From contig SSBO01000012.1 of the NCBI GenBank assembly GCA_005281725.1, positions 5,719,564 through 5,783,563 of the forward strand: a DNA stretch of 64,000 bases. The letters are read 5' to 3'. Position 1 is the stretch's first letter. The number at the start of each line of letters is the position of its first letter. A program made the translations under genes and the position numbers. The DNA comes from Wuchereria bancrofti. Its lineage: Eukaryota; Nematoda; Chromadorea; Rhabditida; Onchocercidae. The notes beneath the pieces are model-generated. The model had not been told where the DNA came from, made no database searches, and saw only the letters and a list, made by a program, of their open reading frames with translations. Positions 1-13,133 of the stretch are shown here, piece by piece.

Positions 1-3000
1 TTTAAAAAAAAAACTTAAAAAAGAAGCAAAGTGCGTTACTTTTACTTCACACTAAACGCTTAAATTTAGCTGAAAAATCACTGCTATTATAAGTGAAAAG
101 TCTAAAATGACTGTTAGAAGCAATAACCTTAGAAATTATAACTGATATTCAATCTGATTTTGATAGGCTGCAAATCCCAGCAATATTGGATGTTAGTGTT
201 TGTTGCAACTATTGTACTACATACTTCTATCTGGTTTAGAACCTATGCGAAGCTTTGGGTAAGTAAGGGGTAGAAAGGTAAACTTGCTAACTGAAATTTT
301 CTATCTGTCAACAAGTGAAATCTTAATGACTTCTGTAAGAATTTAACATCTTGCAAAATCTGTAAGGCAGCAAATTAGTGCCTAATCAAATTCAATAACA
401 TGGTGAAGTAGAGCATAGTAGTTACTTGCTGTTTTTGTTCCTCAACAATATAGAGCAAATAATTTCAATAGTAGTAACCGGGTGAATTTTTGCAGTCATT
501 TCGGGAATCACAGTCGTATTTCAGGATCATGATCGGAATCGCAATCCTTTCACAATATTTTTTGCAGCAATGTTTTCGGCTACAGATCAAATCAACTTGC
601 CGAGAACATTTGCTATATTACAGCTTAGAAAAACCTATAAGTCTTCCTCAATCTTCCGCATTAACGTTTGTAGCTACCCAAAGCTTTTCAATGTTACACC
701 AATTACTACTGAAGCTTAGTGAAACAATATGTATATTGACGAATTCATCTTGGATGCATGAGCATGCCGCCTGTGGAAAAGGATCATCTTTCATTTAAGT
801 ATGCTTTACTAAATTCCGGATAACTGATTTTGTACTTATTTATTTCGTGAAATCATATATATTTTCCTTAAAATTGTTCAGTTTTGATATCAGACCCGTC
901 TTGCAAATACTTCGTTATTAACCCGTTCTGACCTAATTACATCTCTTCAGTTAAAGTAATACCAGTCTCTCAATAACAAATTTTCCATAATAATGTTATT
1001 ATAGAAAAACACGAAAACAACTGTTCTATTACTGCTACATTGCGATATCTATGTAGTCTTCCAAAAATTGGCAGTCTGCATCCAATGAAATCTCATAATC
1101 TTTTCTTCCATTTATTCTACCTAACACAGAAATTTCCGTCTCTTTTGACCAATAGCACATTTTTGTATTCATTCTTTCTCCTAAAGTTTAAATTGCCCCT
1201 TTAAATTTATCTTCTGCTAATCCCAAATTAACTCCTAAAAAAAAGTCTGGTTTCGATTTTCTCAGGTTCTCGTTTAATGAAGGTAATCGGAGAAATGACT
1301 AGACTTTTTTTTTTGTTTTTTAGTTGGACATCACTACTTAATGATTTGGTTGATAAATTTTGCCTGAACAACTGAATTAACGATAAATTTTTAAAACTTC
1401 ATGACAAATTGATACAACTGCAGTAAATATGTTATTTCAACCTTTATTTGCTTTATTTTGCGATTTTAAAGCAGATTCCCTCTCTTACCTCATCCGCTAC
1501 TGAAAATAATTTTCACAGAATAAATGGTAATATCCTCATTCTAATAGTTCCAAAAACGGTTTAAAATCTGATTTTATTCGTTATATTCTTTATTAAAGCA
1601 TAGTACAAATTATCTATAACTTGATTGAAGTGAACATCAATTTAGCAATTACATTTGACTTTTGAAGTGTTATGTGTTGGTAATAATAAGAGCAGATCGA
1701 TTTGCCTCAACTGTTTTGATTGAAATTTTTGGGAGGCAATTTTTATGAGAAGTTAATGCATGCAGCAGAAGCCAAATAAACGAGTTGCATGCAACGTTAC
1801 TTCTTGTGAATTGCGTAACACGATATTTTTCTCCTTTTAAGTAATGAATCAAAATTCAACTTCAAAAACTGTATTTCCATTTTGTTTTCTGTTTTCTCGA
1901 TGAATTAATCATCATCTTGTGTTTTATGATTATGTGTAACTGTATTCTTCCATCGTTAGAGATCAGTCATACTTTGTACCAAATAAATTTTCTGCCTTTT
2001 TATGATGACTTTCTTTCTTACACAACATATTTTTCCGAATCCACTAGGACTTGAATTTGTATGTTGACTATTTTCTTCAATAAAATTTTGAACTATGAAA
2101 AATGGACCAACTTTAAATTTGATTGCAGTTTGATTTTATTGTATTATAAAAAATGTAATTAAAATAAATTGATTAATACTACTAATTATTTTGAGACCTG
2201 AGCTCTTCTTTCTAAGCTATTTGTAACATAATATTTTCATAAACTATGGAGACTTTTGTCAATTTACTTGTTCTTCATTCAAACTACTGTTTGTTTTTTT
2301 ATTTCGGTTCATCATTGTTATTGACGGAAAAATAAATATGTTTCAGTAACCACATAATATTTTCGCTGTCATCACAGAGCCTTGCCAAAACTGAAGCGCA
2401 TCAACTTTAATCATTATCTGTAAACATTTAATTCAGGGACAACATCAGATTTTCGGTATCCAAATTGCGCACTTTTCAATTCTTAGTTCTTAAGTTGGCA
2501 TTATGAGAAGAAAGCAGTTTTGCTCGAAAATTAGAGATGCATAATGTTTCTTTGATTCAATTCTTCTAAATTTATTCTACATTTTAAAAATCAGTTTTCA
2601 CTCTCCAACAACTTTTGTTAATAATATTTCTTGCAGAATATTCATTTTACATGCTGAGTAGCGGCGACGTAGCATTAAAGCTAACATGTAGTGTATGTTT
2701 AATGACATACTCGAGAACTTTTAAGGGAAAATTGAGCTTGGTACCCGTTTCTCTTTTTTTGACGATAAAGCTAAAAGACATTATTCCCTCAGTGTTTTCT
2801 GAACCTTGATTTTTATTTCTTCTAAGGTTTTGACTTTTTATTAAATAATTTTATTAAATTTCAACCTAGTGTCATGGATGAGATAGTATCATAGTAATAT
2901 CTAATGAATATAAATCCAATTACAGCGCGAATGAGTTTATAAGTTTTGATGGTGGACTTTGAAATCTCCTATTTAAAATTTGCGGTGTCAGCTTTTGACG

Positions 3001-3040
3001 TGCAGTCCAACGTGTGTAATTAGCGTCATTGAGGACGACT
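1..3040. other. AT-rich region upstream of the SYG-1-like gene
   Basis: No gene is supported apart from the doubtful open region near 490-798, which has its own entry. The rest is AT-rich with many short stops in all frames. A few splice-like motifs occur, but I could not chain exons from them. The last few hundred bases before 3,056 should include the promoter of the adhesion gene; I see no distinct promoter element. Confidence 0.5.
490..798 (+). other. Doubtful open region, possibly an exon of an unknown gene
   Basis: Two overlapping plus-strand frames stay open here, just after a TTTTTGCAG acceptor-like site. One runs 102 codons to a stop at 798. The other runs from the acceptor to a stop near 718. 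Neither gives a product I recognise, and no upstream exon or in-phase donor was found. It could be the last exon of a gene that begins left of the window, a decayed gene, or chance. Confidence 0.15.
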
Positions 3041-3046
3041 GGTGCA

Positions 3047-3053
3047 TTTTCAG
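3047..3053 (+). promoter_or_regulatory. Likely trans-splice acceptor before the SYG-1-like start codon
   Basis: The motif TTTTCAG lies two bases before the ATG at 3,056. An acceptor this close to a start, with no upstream coding exon, is how nematode spliced-leader addition sites look. It could instead be an ordinary acceptor after a 5' UTR exon. Confidence 0.5.
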
Positions 3054-3055
3054 GA

Positions 3056-6000
3056 ATGAAGTGGTCAACAACCTGCATAATAATAGCTGTTTCAACTTAT
3101 ATACATTCACAGCAGAGGATTATCGAAGGTCCTACAGACACTTGGGCTTTAATTGGTAGTACCGCCGTTCTAAAATGTCGTATCGAAGCACAGGTGTGTT
3201 CATTTAAGCACACACTTAAGCAGTAAATCAAGATCAACGTTAGTTAGCAAATCTCTCTGAAAATTCTGGGTCAGAAAAGTTTTCAAAAAGGCAAGATATT
3301 CTATCTTGATAAAAAGCTCTGCTGTTTATAATTCACTTGAATTTTTTTGCAGCAGGGAGCAGTGCAATGGATGAAAAATGGTTTTGGCTTAGGAAATGAT
3401 CGAGATTTATCTTTATTTAAAAGGTATAGTATGGAAGGTAGGATTAGTAAAGGAGAGTATAATTTGCGCATAATTAATGTACAAATGGATGATGACGATG
3501 AATATGCGTGTCAGATTGAAGCAGCCAATGAAAACCCAACGAGGGTATCCAATCTTGCCAAACTTACTGTTTTAGGTAAATGCTTTTAGAAGTGTTTTCA
3601 AATTCATTTCCGACTACAAAATTATTTACAATTATTTACATGAATGCTTCATTGTAATCAGTTGCAGTTAAACCAGAAGATCCAAAATTATTGTCACCTA
3701 ATCTGAGAACAGTAGTTGGTGAATACATTCAACGATCATGCATAAGCAAACATGGTAAACCGCAGGCAAAAATAGGATGGCTGATATCAGATGATCCAAA
3801 TGCCTCAAGTGTTTCGTTGTGGCTGGACGATAGCAGGGAGAAGTTCAATCCTGTCTCTAGTATGTTTCGTTCGATTCACTTTAGTGTTTGAAAATTTACA
3901 GCATCTGTCATATTCATGAGCAGTAATTTAAATCGAACTTGAATTGAATTTGTTTTCTTAACTCTTCTAAATTAATGCAGAATTCACTACTCATTCTTCC
4001 CCTTAATGAAATTTCAAAAATCCCCAAAAATTTCGTTTTTCAGAGCTTGCTAACAGTGGTCGAGAGATACAAAATGCACGCGTTGTTGAATATGTTAGCT
4101 CTAATGACGATCGAACATACAATGTTATTAGTAATATAAGGTAAAGAAACATCTGCACTCCAAATAATTAGTAATTACTTGAATTTATCTGGAATTTGAA
4201 ACCAGTCAATATTTTTATTAAAAGGCAGTGACTGACATTTCCATAATTTTGCTTTTGTTATTATGAATAAAGAAAGAATTCGAAAGTTCTTAAAGCGTGA
4301 TTTATAGTTTTGCACCTCGAATGGAGGACGATGATAAATATTTAGTATGCTTGGTGAATCATGAAACCTATATAACACCACGGTTGCATGCCGTTCGGCT
4401 TGATTTAAATTATCCACCAAAAGTGGAAGTGGAGCTGGACAACAACTCTAAGCTTTATGAGCATGGTTCGGCACAACTCTTCTGCAACGTCAAGGCTAAA
4501 CCATTCAAAAACATCAAAATAGCATGGTATCGAAATGGAAAAGAAATCATCCTTGCAACAGCTAGTGTTTGTTCATTCTTTTTGTTGCACTTTTGTTAAT
4601 AAATTCTACTTAAATTTTAGTTCTCCTACTCTTTAAATTTAACCACCTGATTTACAAAGTCCCGTTTTATGAACACCCAATTTCAATTTTAAACGTCTTT
4701 GCTCCTTAACTTCTCTTTACAGTAAACTTTGTTAGGCTGCGTTTACTCCAGCAATTTTAGATATGTGAAATCTGTTTTTGAAAAATTGAACAAAATTGAT
4801 GTAATAGTAGTTCTAGCTAGGCAGTTCAGCTGATAAATTGTATATTAACTTGTTAGAATAATATAATGTCAGGCATAAGAGGAAAATACTACTTGAGATT
4901 GTAAGCTAAGAAGGAATTTAAAAAATTTTCTTGTTCGAAGGATGATGATTATACTAAATGGATGCATTGCAGACGTTATCAATCTCCGAATTAAGAATTG
5001 ATCATCATCAATCTGAGTACACATGTGTTGCAACGAATGTAATAGGCGATGCTTCTGATTCTATTATTCTCAATATTACATGTAATTTTTATCACTTGAT
5101 TCACTAGAAAGTTTAGGATTTTTACAGCATTAGGACCATTAGGACTGAATACAGCTGATCTAATTTAATATGAAATATGGATTTGAATTGTCGGTAAGTT
5201 AAGTTTTAATGCTTCATTGTAGATGGGGCTTACATATTGTCACGCGAGCAGCACCAAGCGGTAAATCCTGGTGAAACGGCATCATTTATTTGTGAAGCCA
5301 TTGGAAATCCAGCACCAACAATCTACTGGACCAAAGTGGCTGATAGTCAAATTTTAGCACGCGGAAACAAGTAAATTCAAGAATTTCCGTTCTGTTTTCC
5401 TAAGTTTTCCTTCTAAAAAATTTCTAGAGAGTTGCATATAATCCGAAATTTAACATAATCTATTATCAACACTATTCTTTGTAATTTTATCTAAAGAGAT
5501 TATGAAAGAAGGAAAGGTTATCATTTTGCCCTCTGCTCAAAGTTTCTGAATATATGGTTTTAGGACCAGAGCAGTGAAAATTTCTCAAACTTCTAGTAGG
5601 CTTTATATGCAATTCCAGTTTAACAATTGAATCAGTTCAAAGCTGGCAACGTGGTGAATATGAATGCGTAGCAACAGTACAGGGTTTTCCGCCTGCACGC
5701 TTAGTAAATTATTTACACATCAGAGGACCACCTTCCGTCAGTTTGAGCGATGAAATTGTTGCCGCTGTTGGAGAAAGTCTTGAGATTATTTGTGAGGTTT
5801 GTTAATGCGTATTTTTGTTTTCGACCATTTCATCATTTTACTCATTGCTATCCTTCTGAATAATGCGATCCATAGTAATCGCTAATTGCCTGTTGTAAAT
5901 AAACTTTTTTTCCATTTCTGGTTTATTTACTCAGTAAATTTTTGCTGCAAAGACTAGGGTTTCTGCAGCATTTTGTAACTTTAGTCAAAATTAGTAGAGT

Positions 6001-8096
6001 AAATTTGATTGCGTGGTATTTTAATCACTGGCAGTTTACGTAAGTTAATTTAAAACCAAGTATTGAATGAATTAAATAATTCTGCTTTTAAGAAACTAAA
6101 GAGAGCGAAAAATATGATTGATCCCATAAATAGAAATACTTGGACTTTCAACACATTAAAGAATTGCTAGAATGATTTTGACACAAAAATAATTAAATTC
6201 CTAGTTTTCATTCAAATATGCGTGTTTGTCCTGCAGATAACACTTTCAGTGAATATTATTTTTTTTTGTCCTCCAATTTCTTCTTTTATATAATCTGTCA
6301 TTTCTTGTTCTTTTTTCGATTTTAAAGAACCAACGATAAAAAGGCAAAATACTTTTAGGTAAGAGGTCGCCCGCAACCACAAGATGTTTTGTGGTCCTTA
6401 AATGGGATAACGTTTGAATATGGGCGTTTAGGTAGTCGGTTCCAGGTAAATAATATTTTCACATATTGAAAAATTCTTTATGGTGCTTTCCAATACGTCA
6501 GAAAATTTCGAAATTCCTACAAATGATTTTTGGGCGTCAACTTTTTAATGACCAAGGTAACTAATACAGATTCATCAAGTTGCGCGGCAGTTTGGCGTGG
6601 AAAGTCGGTTGGCTATTCAGAATGTCAAGGATTCAGATTTTGGTACGTACAATTGTTCTGCGTATAATGAGCTGGGCAAGGATTACCAGACAGTTCAACT
6701 GAAATCGAAGAACATAGTAGATGCATTTATTGGTAATCTTCCCACTTTTTATATGAAACAACTTGTACCAAATTCAGTAACTTGAGTGATAAAATTTTGG
6801 GCTTATAGCAGATTGAAAATATTTGTAGGAAACTAGCACAAGGCATTGTAACAAATGTAATCTTTTTGATATATGATATGGATAAAAAATATCGTTATAA
6901 AGAACTTGATATATGTGCTAAGTCGATGATTACAGGACTTGTGCCACCGCAGTATTTTATTCCAGTCGCTTTCCTGCTATTCTCAGCTTTATTCATTATG
7001 GGATGCTGTAGTTGTTGGCAGTATCGTCGAAATTCATACAAAAATGCTGCTCAATTCAGTGGTATGATATCTTTTATATACGCTTAAAACATCTTTCCTT
7101 TTCTGTTACATTTAAAAAAAGCAACTATCGTTAATGTGCTGTCATTTGCTGCTTTATATTCAGCTTTTTAGATGATCGTTCTGATGTGAGCGTGAAAATT
7201 GAAACGCTTATTGGCGATCAGTTTTTTACCGACATGTACAATTCTACATCTAATGAAAGTCATCAGCTTCTTTGTTCTGAAGTTAGTTAATTATAAAAAA
7301 AAGTTTTCCGCTTTCTAAAGTGTAAGTTACTTTTTTTGAGAAAGTGGACTATATAATTGTAATGCTTGACATATTGATACGTGAATATACACGACAAATG
7401 ACATTTCAGGATTACATAATGATGCCACAAAGTAATCCAAACTGCTATTATTTGTCATGTTCACCGATTGCTAACAGAAGCATTTACAAAGCTTGTGCAT
7501 CACATTCTTTTGATTGTGGCACTGATGAACAAAATGAACATATCAATCATCCCTACAATAGTTTTGCATCAAGTTCAAGTACTGCCGCTGTTACCATATC
7601 TGAACCATGTCACTATCAGAACTCAAAGGTAGATTTCACTAATTCTTTCTTTTTCCCACCAGCAGTAGTAATGAGTTGATTAAAGTATGATTGTTGCTAT
7701 TTACATTACAGTTTACTTTTAACGAAGTCTTCACTTTTCGCAGTGTGATTATGCTATCACTGTCCTAGTTGCACGTGTTCTAGTTGTTTACATTGGAATT
7801 AGCCTTTTACCCACGTCTCATAGGTGGTCGTGACCATTTATTAAGTTAGGGAGTTTCGAGTTAATTAACTTTTGCCGGCATCCTTTTAGTTTGTTCGATG
7901 ACTCTTTGGAGATTCTACTAGGCGGCAAGAATGGGAAAAGTAGAAATTTCAGCTCAGATACAGCATCCAGGGATATGAGGTACTGGAAACAAAGTCTAAA
8001 GTTTCAATATCGGATGTGAAATGCGCAGCTCTCTTGCATAACAATGCAGTACGAATGCAAGAGCGACCAATAAGCCAAATCTCGACGCATATATAA
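3056..8096 (+). CDS. syg-1: SYG-1/Kirre/Neph-type Ig-domain adhesion receptor
   Basis: Single-pass cell-surface receptor of the irre/Neph family. In this family such proteins bind nephrin/SYG-2 partners on adjacent cells to specify synapse position or filtration junctions. Exons in consistent phase: 3056-3193, 3353-3575, 3668-3859, 4044-4140, 4308-4566, 4973-5081, 5223-5370, 5619-5796, 6359-6445, 6570-6732, 6936-7061, 7172-7281, 7410-7628, 7953-8096; about 730 residues. Seen: signal peptide at residues 1-18; five Ig domains over about 20-530 with paired cysteines and D-x-x-x-Y-x-C motifs (for example DDDEYACQIEAANENP in the first); a membrane segment near 538-560 followed by a Cys-rich juxtamembrane stretch and a tail of about 165 residues. 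The last exon ends STHI, a class I PDZ ligand like the THV end of vertebrate Nephs. The NGFGLGNDRDL stretch in Ig1 supports Kirre/SYG-1 over nephrin. The final exon choice is the least certain part. Confidence 0.9.
7953..8096 (+). CDS. syg-1: Terminal exon of the SYG-1-like gene (PDZ-ligand tail)
   Basis: The exon follows a TTTCAG acceptor at 7947-7952 and joins in phase 0 to the donor after 7628. It encodes 47 residues ending S-T-H-I, then TAA at 8094-8096. The family is known to end in a PDZ-binding tripeptide such as THV, so the ending supports this choice. An alternative acceptor near 7743 would give a different hydrophobic tail with no PDZ motif. Confidence 0.65.
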   Translation, partial: LRYSIQGYEVLETKSKVSISDVKCAALLHNNAVRMQERPISQISTHI

Positions 8097-8265
8097 TAAC
8101 GTATCATATTTAAGCGTGCTTCATTAGTAAATCCTCTTATGAAAACATTCAAAAAATTAAGAATTCATTAAACTTTAACGTCTGCATTCACTTTCTTAAG
8201 GCAATCCAAGGATCAATTCTTGTGTAGCACGCTGGAAATTAAGTTTAATCAAGTACCTTTAACAA

Positions 8266-8466
8266 GCAAAATCAGCATCCAGGAACGTGTGATACCGGAA
8301 ACAATGTCTAAATTATCAATATCGGATGTGGAATGTGCAGTTCCTTTGCAAAGCGATACAGTACGAATGAAAAAGCGATTAATAAGACGCACATATAACA
8401 ACATACCATATTTCAGCATGCTTCATTAGTAAATCCACTTATCAAAACATTTAAGAAATCAAAGGA
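8266..8466 (+). repeat. Diverged tandem copy of the SYG-1-like terminal exon
   Basis: This stretch aligns base by base with 7954-8166: both contain SISDV-type and AVRM/TVRM-type codons in the same frame, and both contain CTTCATTAGTAAATCC. It lies about 312 bases downstream. The copy stays open over the aligned part, but it has lost a few bases before the PDZ codons, so its frame would end SMLH instead of STHI. No strong in-phase acceptor precedes it. It is either a decayed exon copy or an alternative terminal exon. Confidence 0.7.
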
Positions 8467-11320
8467 TTTAGCTAACTGAAAATTTACCTTTGTTATAAAA
8501 GTTGCCAAATTTGTATAATTATTTTTTTAAACGTTTTTAGTTGTCATTTAACACTCGTATCATTTCATGATCGTTTTGTAGATTTCATTCTATACTTTAT
8601 TGAAAATTTAGAGTAAGTGTGCAAATTCTGTGCATCTTTTTCGCATCAGAAATTTGAAATACATCTTGCAATTTTTGGAAGTTATTTCGCTTTTCGGAAA
8701 AAAATCACCAGTTCTCCAAGTAAATTTCACTCTCTATCATTTGACACAAAATGTTAAAACCTGTAGCATTTCTTTAAGTAATGAATTTATAGTGACTTAA
8801 TAATTCAGTAAAGTGACTAAAAAATAAAAATTATATGAAGAAGCTTTATAGTTCCCTAAAAAATGTGATCTACTATAGTTGGTTGAATTTCAAAATGTAA
8901 TGCACATAACAATTTGCAAACAAATTTGCAAAGCAAAAGAATGGTTACCATTCCTAATGACTGTGATCTTTTTTCTAAGTTGATTTATTTCCCCTAACTA
9001 TTAAAGCTATATTCATTGTTTTACTTCATTTGAACTTTTCTACGTTTTCGTGATTGTATGCATTGTAAGTTTAGCAATTAATTTTAAAGATTTAAGCAAT
9101 CCATATATTCTTGCATGGATTCTAGTGCACTGTTTCTCCATCTTTGAATGTTTTTTCAAACGTTACGTTGTTTTTGTTATTTCTTATTGCTTAATAGTTA
9201 ACACAACTTGGAAAATCTAGACCTTGATTTATTTAATTTTGAACCAAACCTTTGTAAATGGCCGAGTTCTAAGAAATGTTCGGGTAATATATTGCAGGAT
9301 CCAATAGTTAAATTTGAAAACAGTAGTCATGTTTAATTGATTGTTTTTTGCGTGCCAGTTGAGGTTGATTTACACAACTAATTGTCAGTTCAATTATTTG
9401 CATCTTCCCTTGCTGCAAATTTAACATGTAAATTTCTTTTAACATTCTTTTTGAATTTTCATCTTTCTACTTTCATTTCTTCATAATAGTGATTGAAGAA
9501 ATTGGATAAAATTTTTACGATTTTTACAAAAATATGAAGGAGGCTTTTTAAAGCACGTTAAACGCATAGAATCTTGTTTTGTATTGGTGCTACTATATAA
9601 ATATGTATTATATCCTATGATTCTTTTGACGTTTTCTAATGTTCATAGAAAAATGTTCTAAAATAAAATTCAAGTGATTAACGAAACAGCATAAAGTAAA
9701 TAGCTTTTATGAATACTGTTACATTGGTTTAAGAGGTCTTTCGATACTGTTTATTTATAGAAATTTTTACAGTTCCTTAGATTTGAAATTTTTTTTTTCT
9801 GTGATAATCATTCGCTAATTCCATTAACGTGCCTCGGTCTATGTGAAGTAGCATGTAGGTGGAAAAAAGGTACCGCAGAATTGATAATACAATTGCAAAA
9901 CCACGCTAGCTTTCTAACGGTCACGGAATCCTGTTTTTCTTACTTATATCATGATTCGATCCATAAATTGAACTTCTTAATCCCCTTTCTCTTCATGATT
10001 GGAAACTCATTTAACACTAAAATCCGATTCTGATATCTAACTGCAATCAATTGAAGCGTTGCAGAAGTTTCACTTCAAATGATATGAAAAGAATTCAGAA
10101 TCTCGTACCTGATATTCTGTTTCTATTCTTTCATTACCGCTGACTTTTAATATTTTTATGCTTCCAATACCGTTTTCCGTTTGCTGAGTTAGTACCGCAA
10201 CTCTTAAATATAGCTGGTTAAAATCTTATAAGTGAAACTGTTTCGTGTTTATAATCTTTTTAACTGCCGGTCCTCCAATTAAGGCGGAACTGCTCGAGTG
10301 GAACAAATTAATGCGAAAAAATTATCTATATTAATAGCACATTTATTGACTTTGCTGTTCAAACCAAATTCTTTGGAAATTGAGAACAATCGAGAGGAAG
10401 ATTATTTCAGCACTACAATATTAAATGTATTTTGCTTATATTAATATGCAGTTCAAGTAGCTGCGATTATATTATACAGAGTAATGTTCGAAAGGCGTCT
10501 TTATATTCTAAGAAGACAAAACCACAAAAACGAATACTTTGCTTTATATCCTGAAGAAATTTGATGGTCCGGAGTAAAAGCTGTTGAATAACAAGTAAAA
10601 TTCACAAATGGGAAAGAGCTTATGTAATGTTACATTGTAGACTATTAACAAAATGTCTTCAAAATGCTTTCGAACAGAAATAAATTATTTCCATCCCCAT
10701 ACTTGATAAAGGTGAAACAACCTCTATTTTTATCATTTCTTGTGAAAAAGAAATAGAAGTTTCCGAAGTAAACAAAACTTGAATTTGATATACTATTGCT
10801 GTTCTTTTCGTCGTGTTTTTTATATTTTCGTGATACAATATATGTATATGTAAGCATAAGATTATAACATTTCTTCATCGAAGCAAAACTAAAGCAAAAA
10901 AAATTTTTTTCAGCCATGCAAAAGAACTGAAACAACCAAACGGCTGCAACATATGTACTAATGGAATTTGCATATTTCTAAAACTTTTAAATTCCGACAA
11001 TTTATTTCTCTTTATTTCTTTCTAATTGCTTCCATATAGTTGTTTCATAGTCAAATTTCTTCCTTGCTTCAAATTATAGTCAGAATCAAAACATACCCAG
11101 TAAGTGAAATTATTAGCCAGTGATGTGATGTTGTATATAACGATAAAAATGTTGTGTGTTAGTTGCAGATATATCGAGGTAAAACGATTCATTCAGGAAT
11201 TTGACGATTAGGTTGTAGAAGTAATGCATGAGTACAGATGTTTAATTTTCCTGAGTGAAGTATTTGAAAATTAATTTTATATTCTAATTAATATTGTCGA
11301 CAATAAGTGAAAGGGGAAGT
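8467..11320. other. Intergenic region between the adhesion gene and cox6B
   Basis: AT-rich DNA, rich in stops on both strands. Probable 3' UTR of the adhesion gene lies at the left end. I saw no protein family, tRNA or structured repeat. Longer open frames such as 10,645-10,935 on the minus strand are low-complexity and unsupported. Confidence 0.5.
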
Positions 11321-11327
11321 ATTGCAG
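11321..11327 (+). promoter_or_regulatory. Likely trans-splice acceptor of cox6B
   Basis: ATTGCAG followed by GT and then the ATG at 11,330. No upstream coding exon is needed, so this is best read as a spliced-leader acceptor, as is common for nematode housekeeping genes. It could also end a short 5' UTR intron. Confidence 0.5.
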
Positions 11328-11329
11328 GT

Positions 11330-11707
11330 ATGAGCGATGAATTCTCTTCCGTGCCGGAAACCCTGGGTGAACGACTAGAACACCTAAAAAAAAAATGCAG
11401 TGAATATAAAGCCCGACAATCAGATGCACCGGAATGGTTCTCTCGAGAGTACAATGAAAAACAGCGAGGACCAGATGGTATTTTATGGACTGCGCCTTAT
11501 GATGTACGCTATCCGCAATGTAAGGCGACCCGACACTGCTTTGACTATTACGTAGATTATCACCGTTGCATTACACTGCTTGGTGAAAAACACGAGCGGT
11601 GTAAATTTTTCCGAAATGTTTATATGGATTTGTGTCCTTCGCAGTGGATAGAAACATGGAATAATCAGCTAAAACAGGGCATTTTCCCCGCTAAATTTGA
11701 CCGGTAG
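11330..11707 (+). CDS. cox-6B: Cytochrome c oxidase subunit 6B (COX6B)
   Basis: Nuclear-encoded subunit of mitochondrial complex IV. It sits on the intermembrane-space side and helps hold the oxidase dimer together. The 125-residue protein has the family's pattern: a P-Y-D-x-R-Y-P stretch, then CX9C (C-FDYYVDYHR-C), then CX10C (C-KFFRNVYMDL-C), then the W-x-x-x-W tail and a G-x-F-P-x-K end. Four cysteines in this spacing allow the Mia40-type CHCH fold. The ATG at 11,330 is preferred over an upstream in-frame TTG because an acceptor site directly precedes it. An N-terminal extension of about 45 residues before the conserved core is longer than in vertebrates. The gene has no intron, unlike its neighbours, so a retrocopy cannot be ruled out, but the frame is intact. 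Confidence 0.93.
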   Translation: MSDEFSSVPETLGERLEHLKKKCSEYKARQSDAPEWFSREYNEKQRGPDGILWTAPYDVRYPQCKATRHCFDYYVDYHRCITLLGEKHERCKFFRNVYMDLCPSQWIETWNNQLKQGIFPAKFDR

Positions 11708-13133
11708 ATCGGTCCCTGTTATTTGAATGGGAATTTCCTTGCATATAATTTCTCAATGCAACGCTTCCTGTTACAATTAACTGTATAATACGACGTATAT
11801 ATACCAAGCAAACTCTAAAATTCACAGTTCTGCCGCAGGAGAATTAACCCTTCTAATGAAACAAGTCTTGTTTAGTAATTAAACAAACAAGTGCTCTTTG
11901 TCTGCATTCTTGGTATTCTAAGTATTTTATAAGCACTTACAATGTTCGAGATCACTAATTCTTTACTTTAAATTCCTGTCATCTATGCTAGTAATTAAAC
12001 AGCGAAGACAGAAGGGAAAGAATGGACAGCGTTCGCAACAATTTAGCTTAAGCAGTCAAAATTTTTTTTCCAAAATTTGCGCTTCCCAATCATCGACATA
12101 CAGATTTTATGTGAATGAAGTTATGTGAACGATCTTGAAACAGCAAAATTACAAGTGTTATATTAAATATAATGTAAATATATCAATATAAATATCATGT
12201 CATATATCAAATATAACACATATGCTCCAATACATTTACATATTCACTTTTTGTTTACAAGGATGAAAACACGTATTCAAGAATCTACGAAAAGTACGGA
12301 TATTAAAACAAAATTTCTGGAAAAAGATTTTCTTTCTTGTTTACGAAAGAACAAGTTTTTTTCGTATGTGAGCTACAAATAAAGTGCATAAAAAGACCTA
12401 GGTTTTTCAGATAAACGTAGAAATCAGCCAAGAGAAAATTTATCCAGTTATGAATCTATTCATTCAAAGTATTTATTCGATAACAAGAGTTTCCAATGCT
12501 ACCTAGAAAACATGAGGATTTGAAGCTTGAGAGGCGGACAGTTTTATTTTTCGATCCCTTCATTTCAAATACATGTTTATCCACTACTTTCGCCACTATA
12601 CCCATATTAAAGTACAGACAACAGCGAATTCCAATTTTGGGAAAAGCCTTGATGATTTTTATTTGTAGAAAAATAGCGTAATCCATCACTTTATCACGTA
12701 TTTTGCTTTGTTTCCTGACATACACTATGGTCGAATGTGTCATATACGTTTATTTGTCTGCATTTTGAATAACTTCAATAAATCTATCACTTTTAGCGTA
12801 AAATGTAAATCACAAGTAAGAAAAGAAGTCTCTGTGAAAAACAAGTAGCAAGAATTTCATCACTGTGAAATGGAATTCACAAATTTTATAGTTAATTCAT
12901 TGGTACTAAGCTACGCACCTTCTAACAATGTTCCTGCTTTTATGGAATTACGAAAATGCATTTTTTGATAAAGTAAAAAATATGAACAATGTATCTCGCA
13001 AAATAAATACTTGTATCCAAACGAATAATATGTAAAGATAATCTCACAGGAAACTGGGAATAAAAACAACCGCTTAAGTGTCTCGTTTACTTTCGGAATT
13101 TACTGGATCCTTAAAATACGGAAGGGCAAATGT
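11708..13133. other. Intergenic region, convergent 3' ends
   Basis: This is the space between the 3' end of cox6B (+) and the 3' end of the EF-hand Rab gene (-). Some open frames overlap on opposite strands around 12,456-12,743, but none resembles a known protein or has matching splice sites. Probably 3' UTRs and spacer. Confidence 0.5.

Noticed and set aside
7743..7832. Alternative last exon of the SYG-1-like gene after the acceptor near 7,743
   Set aside because: It gives a hydrophobic tail with no PDZ motif, while the exon at 7,953 has a strong TTTCAG acceptor and the expected THI ending.
12456..12743. Overlapping 95- and 61-codon frames on opposite strands
   Set aside because: Neither has a recognisable product or splice context. 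They sit between two convergent 3' ends.
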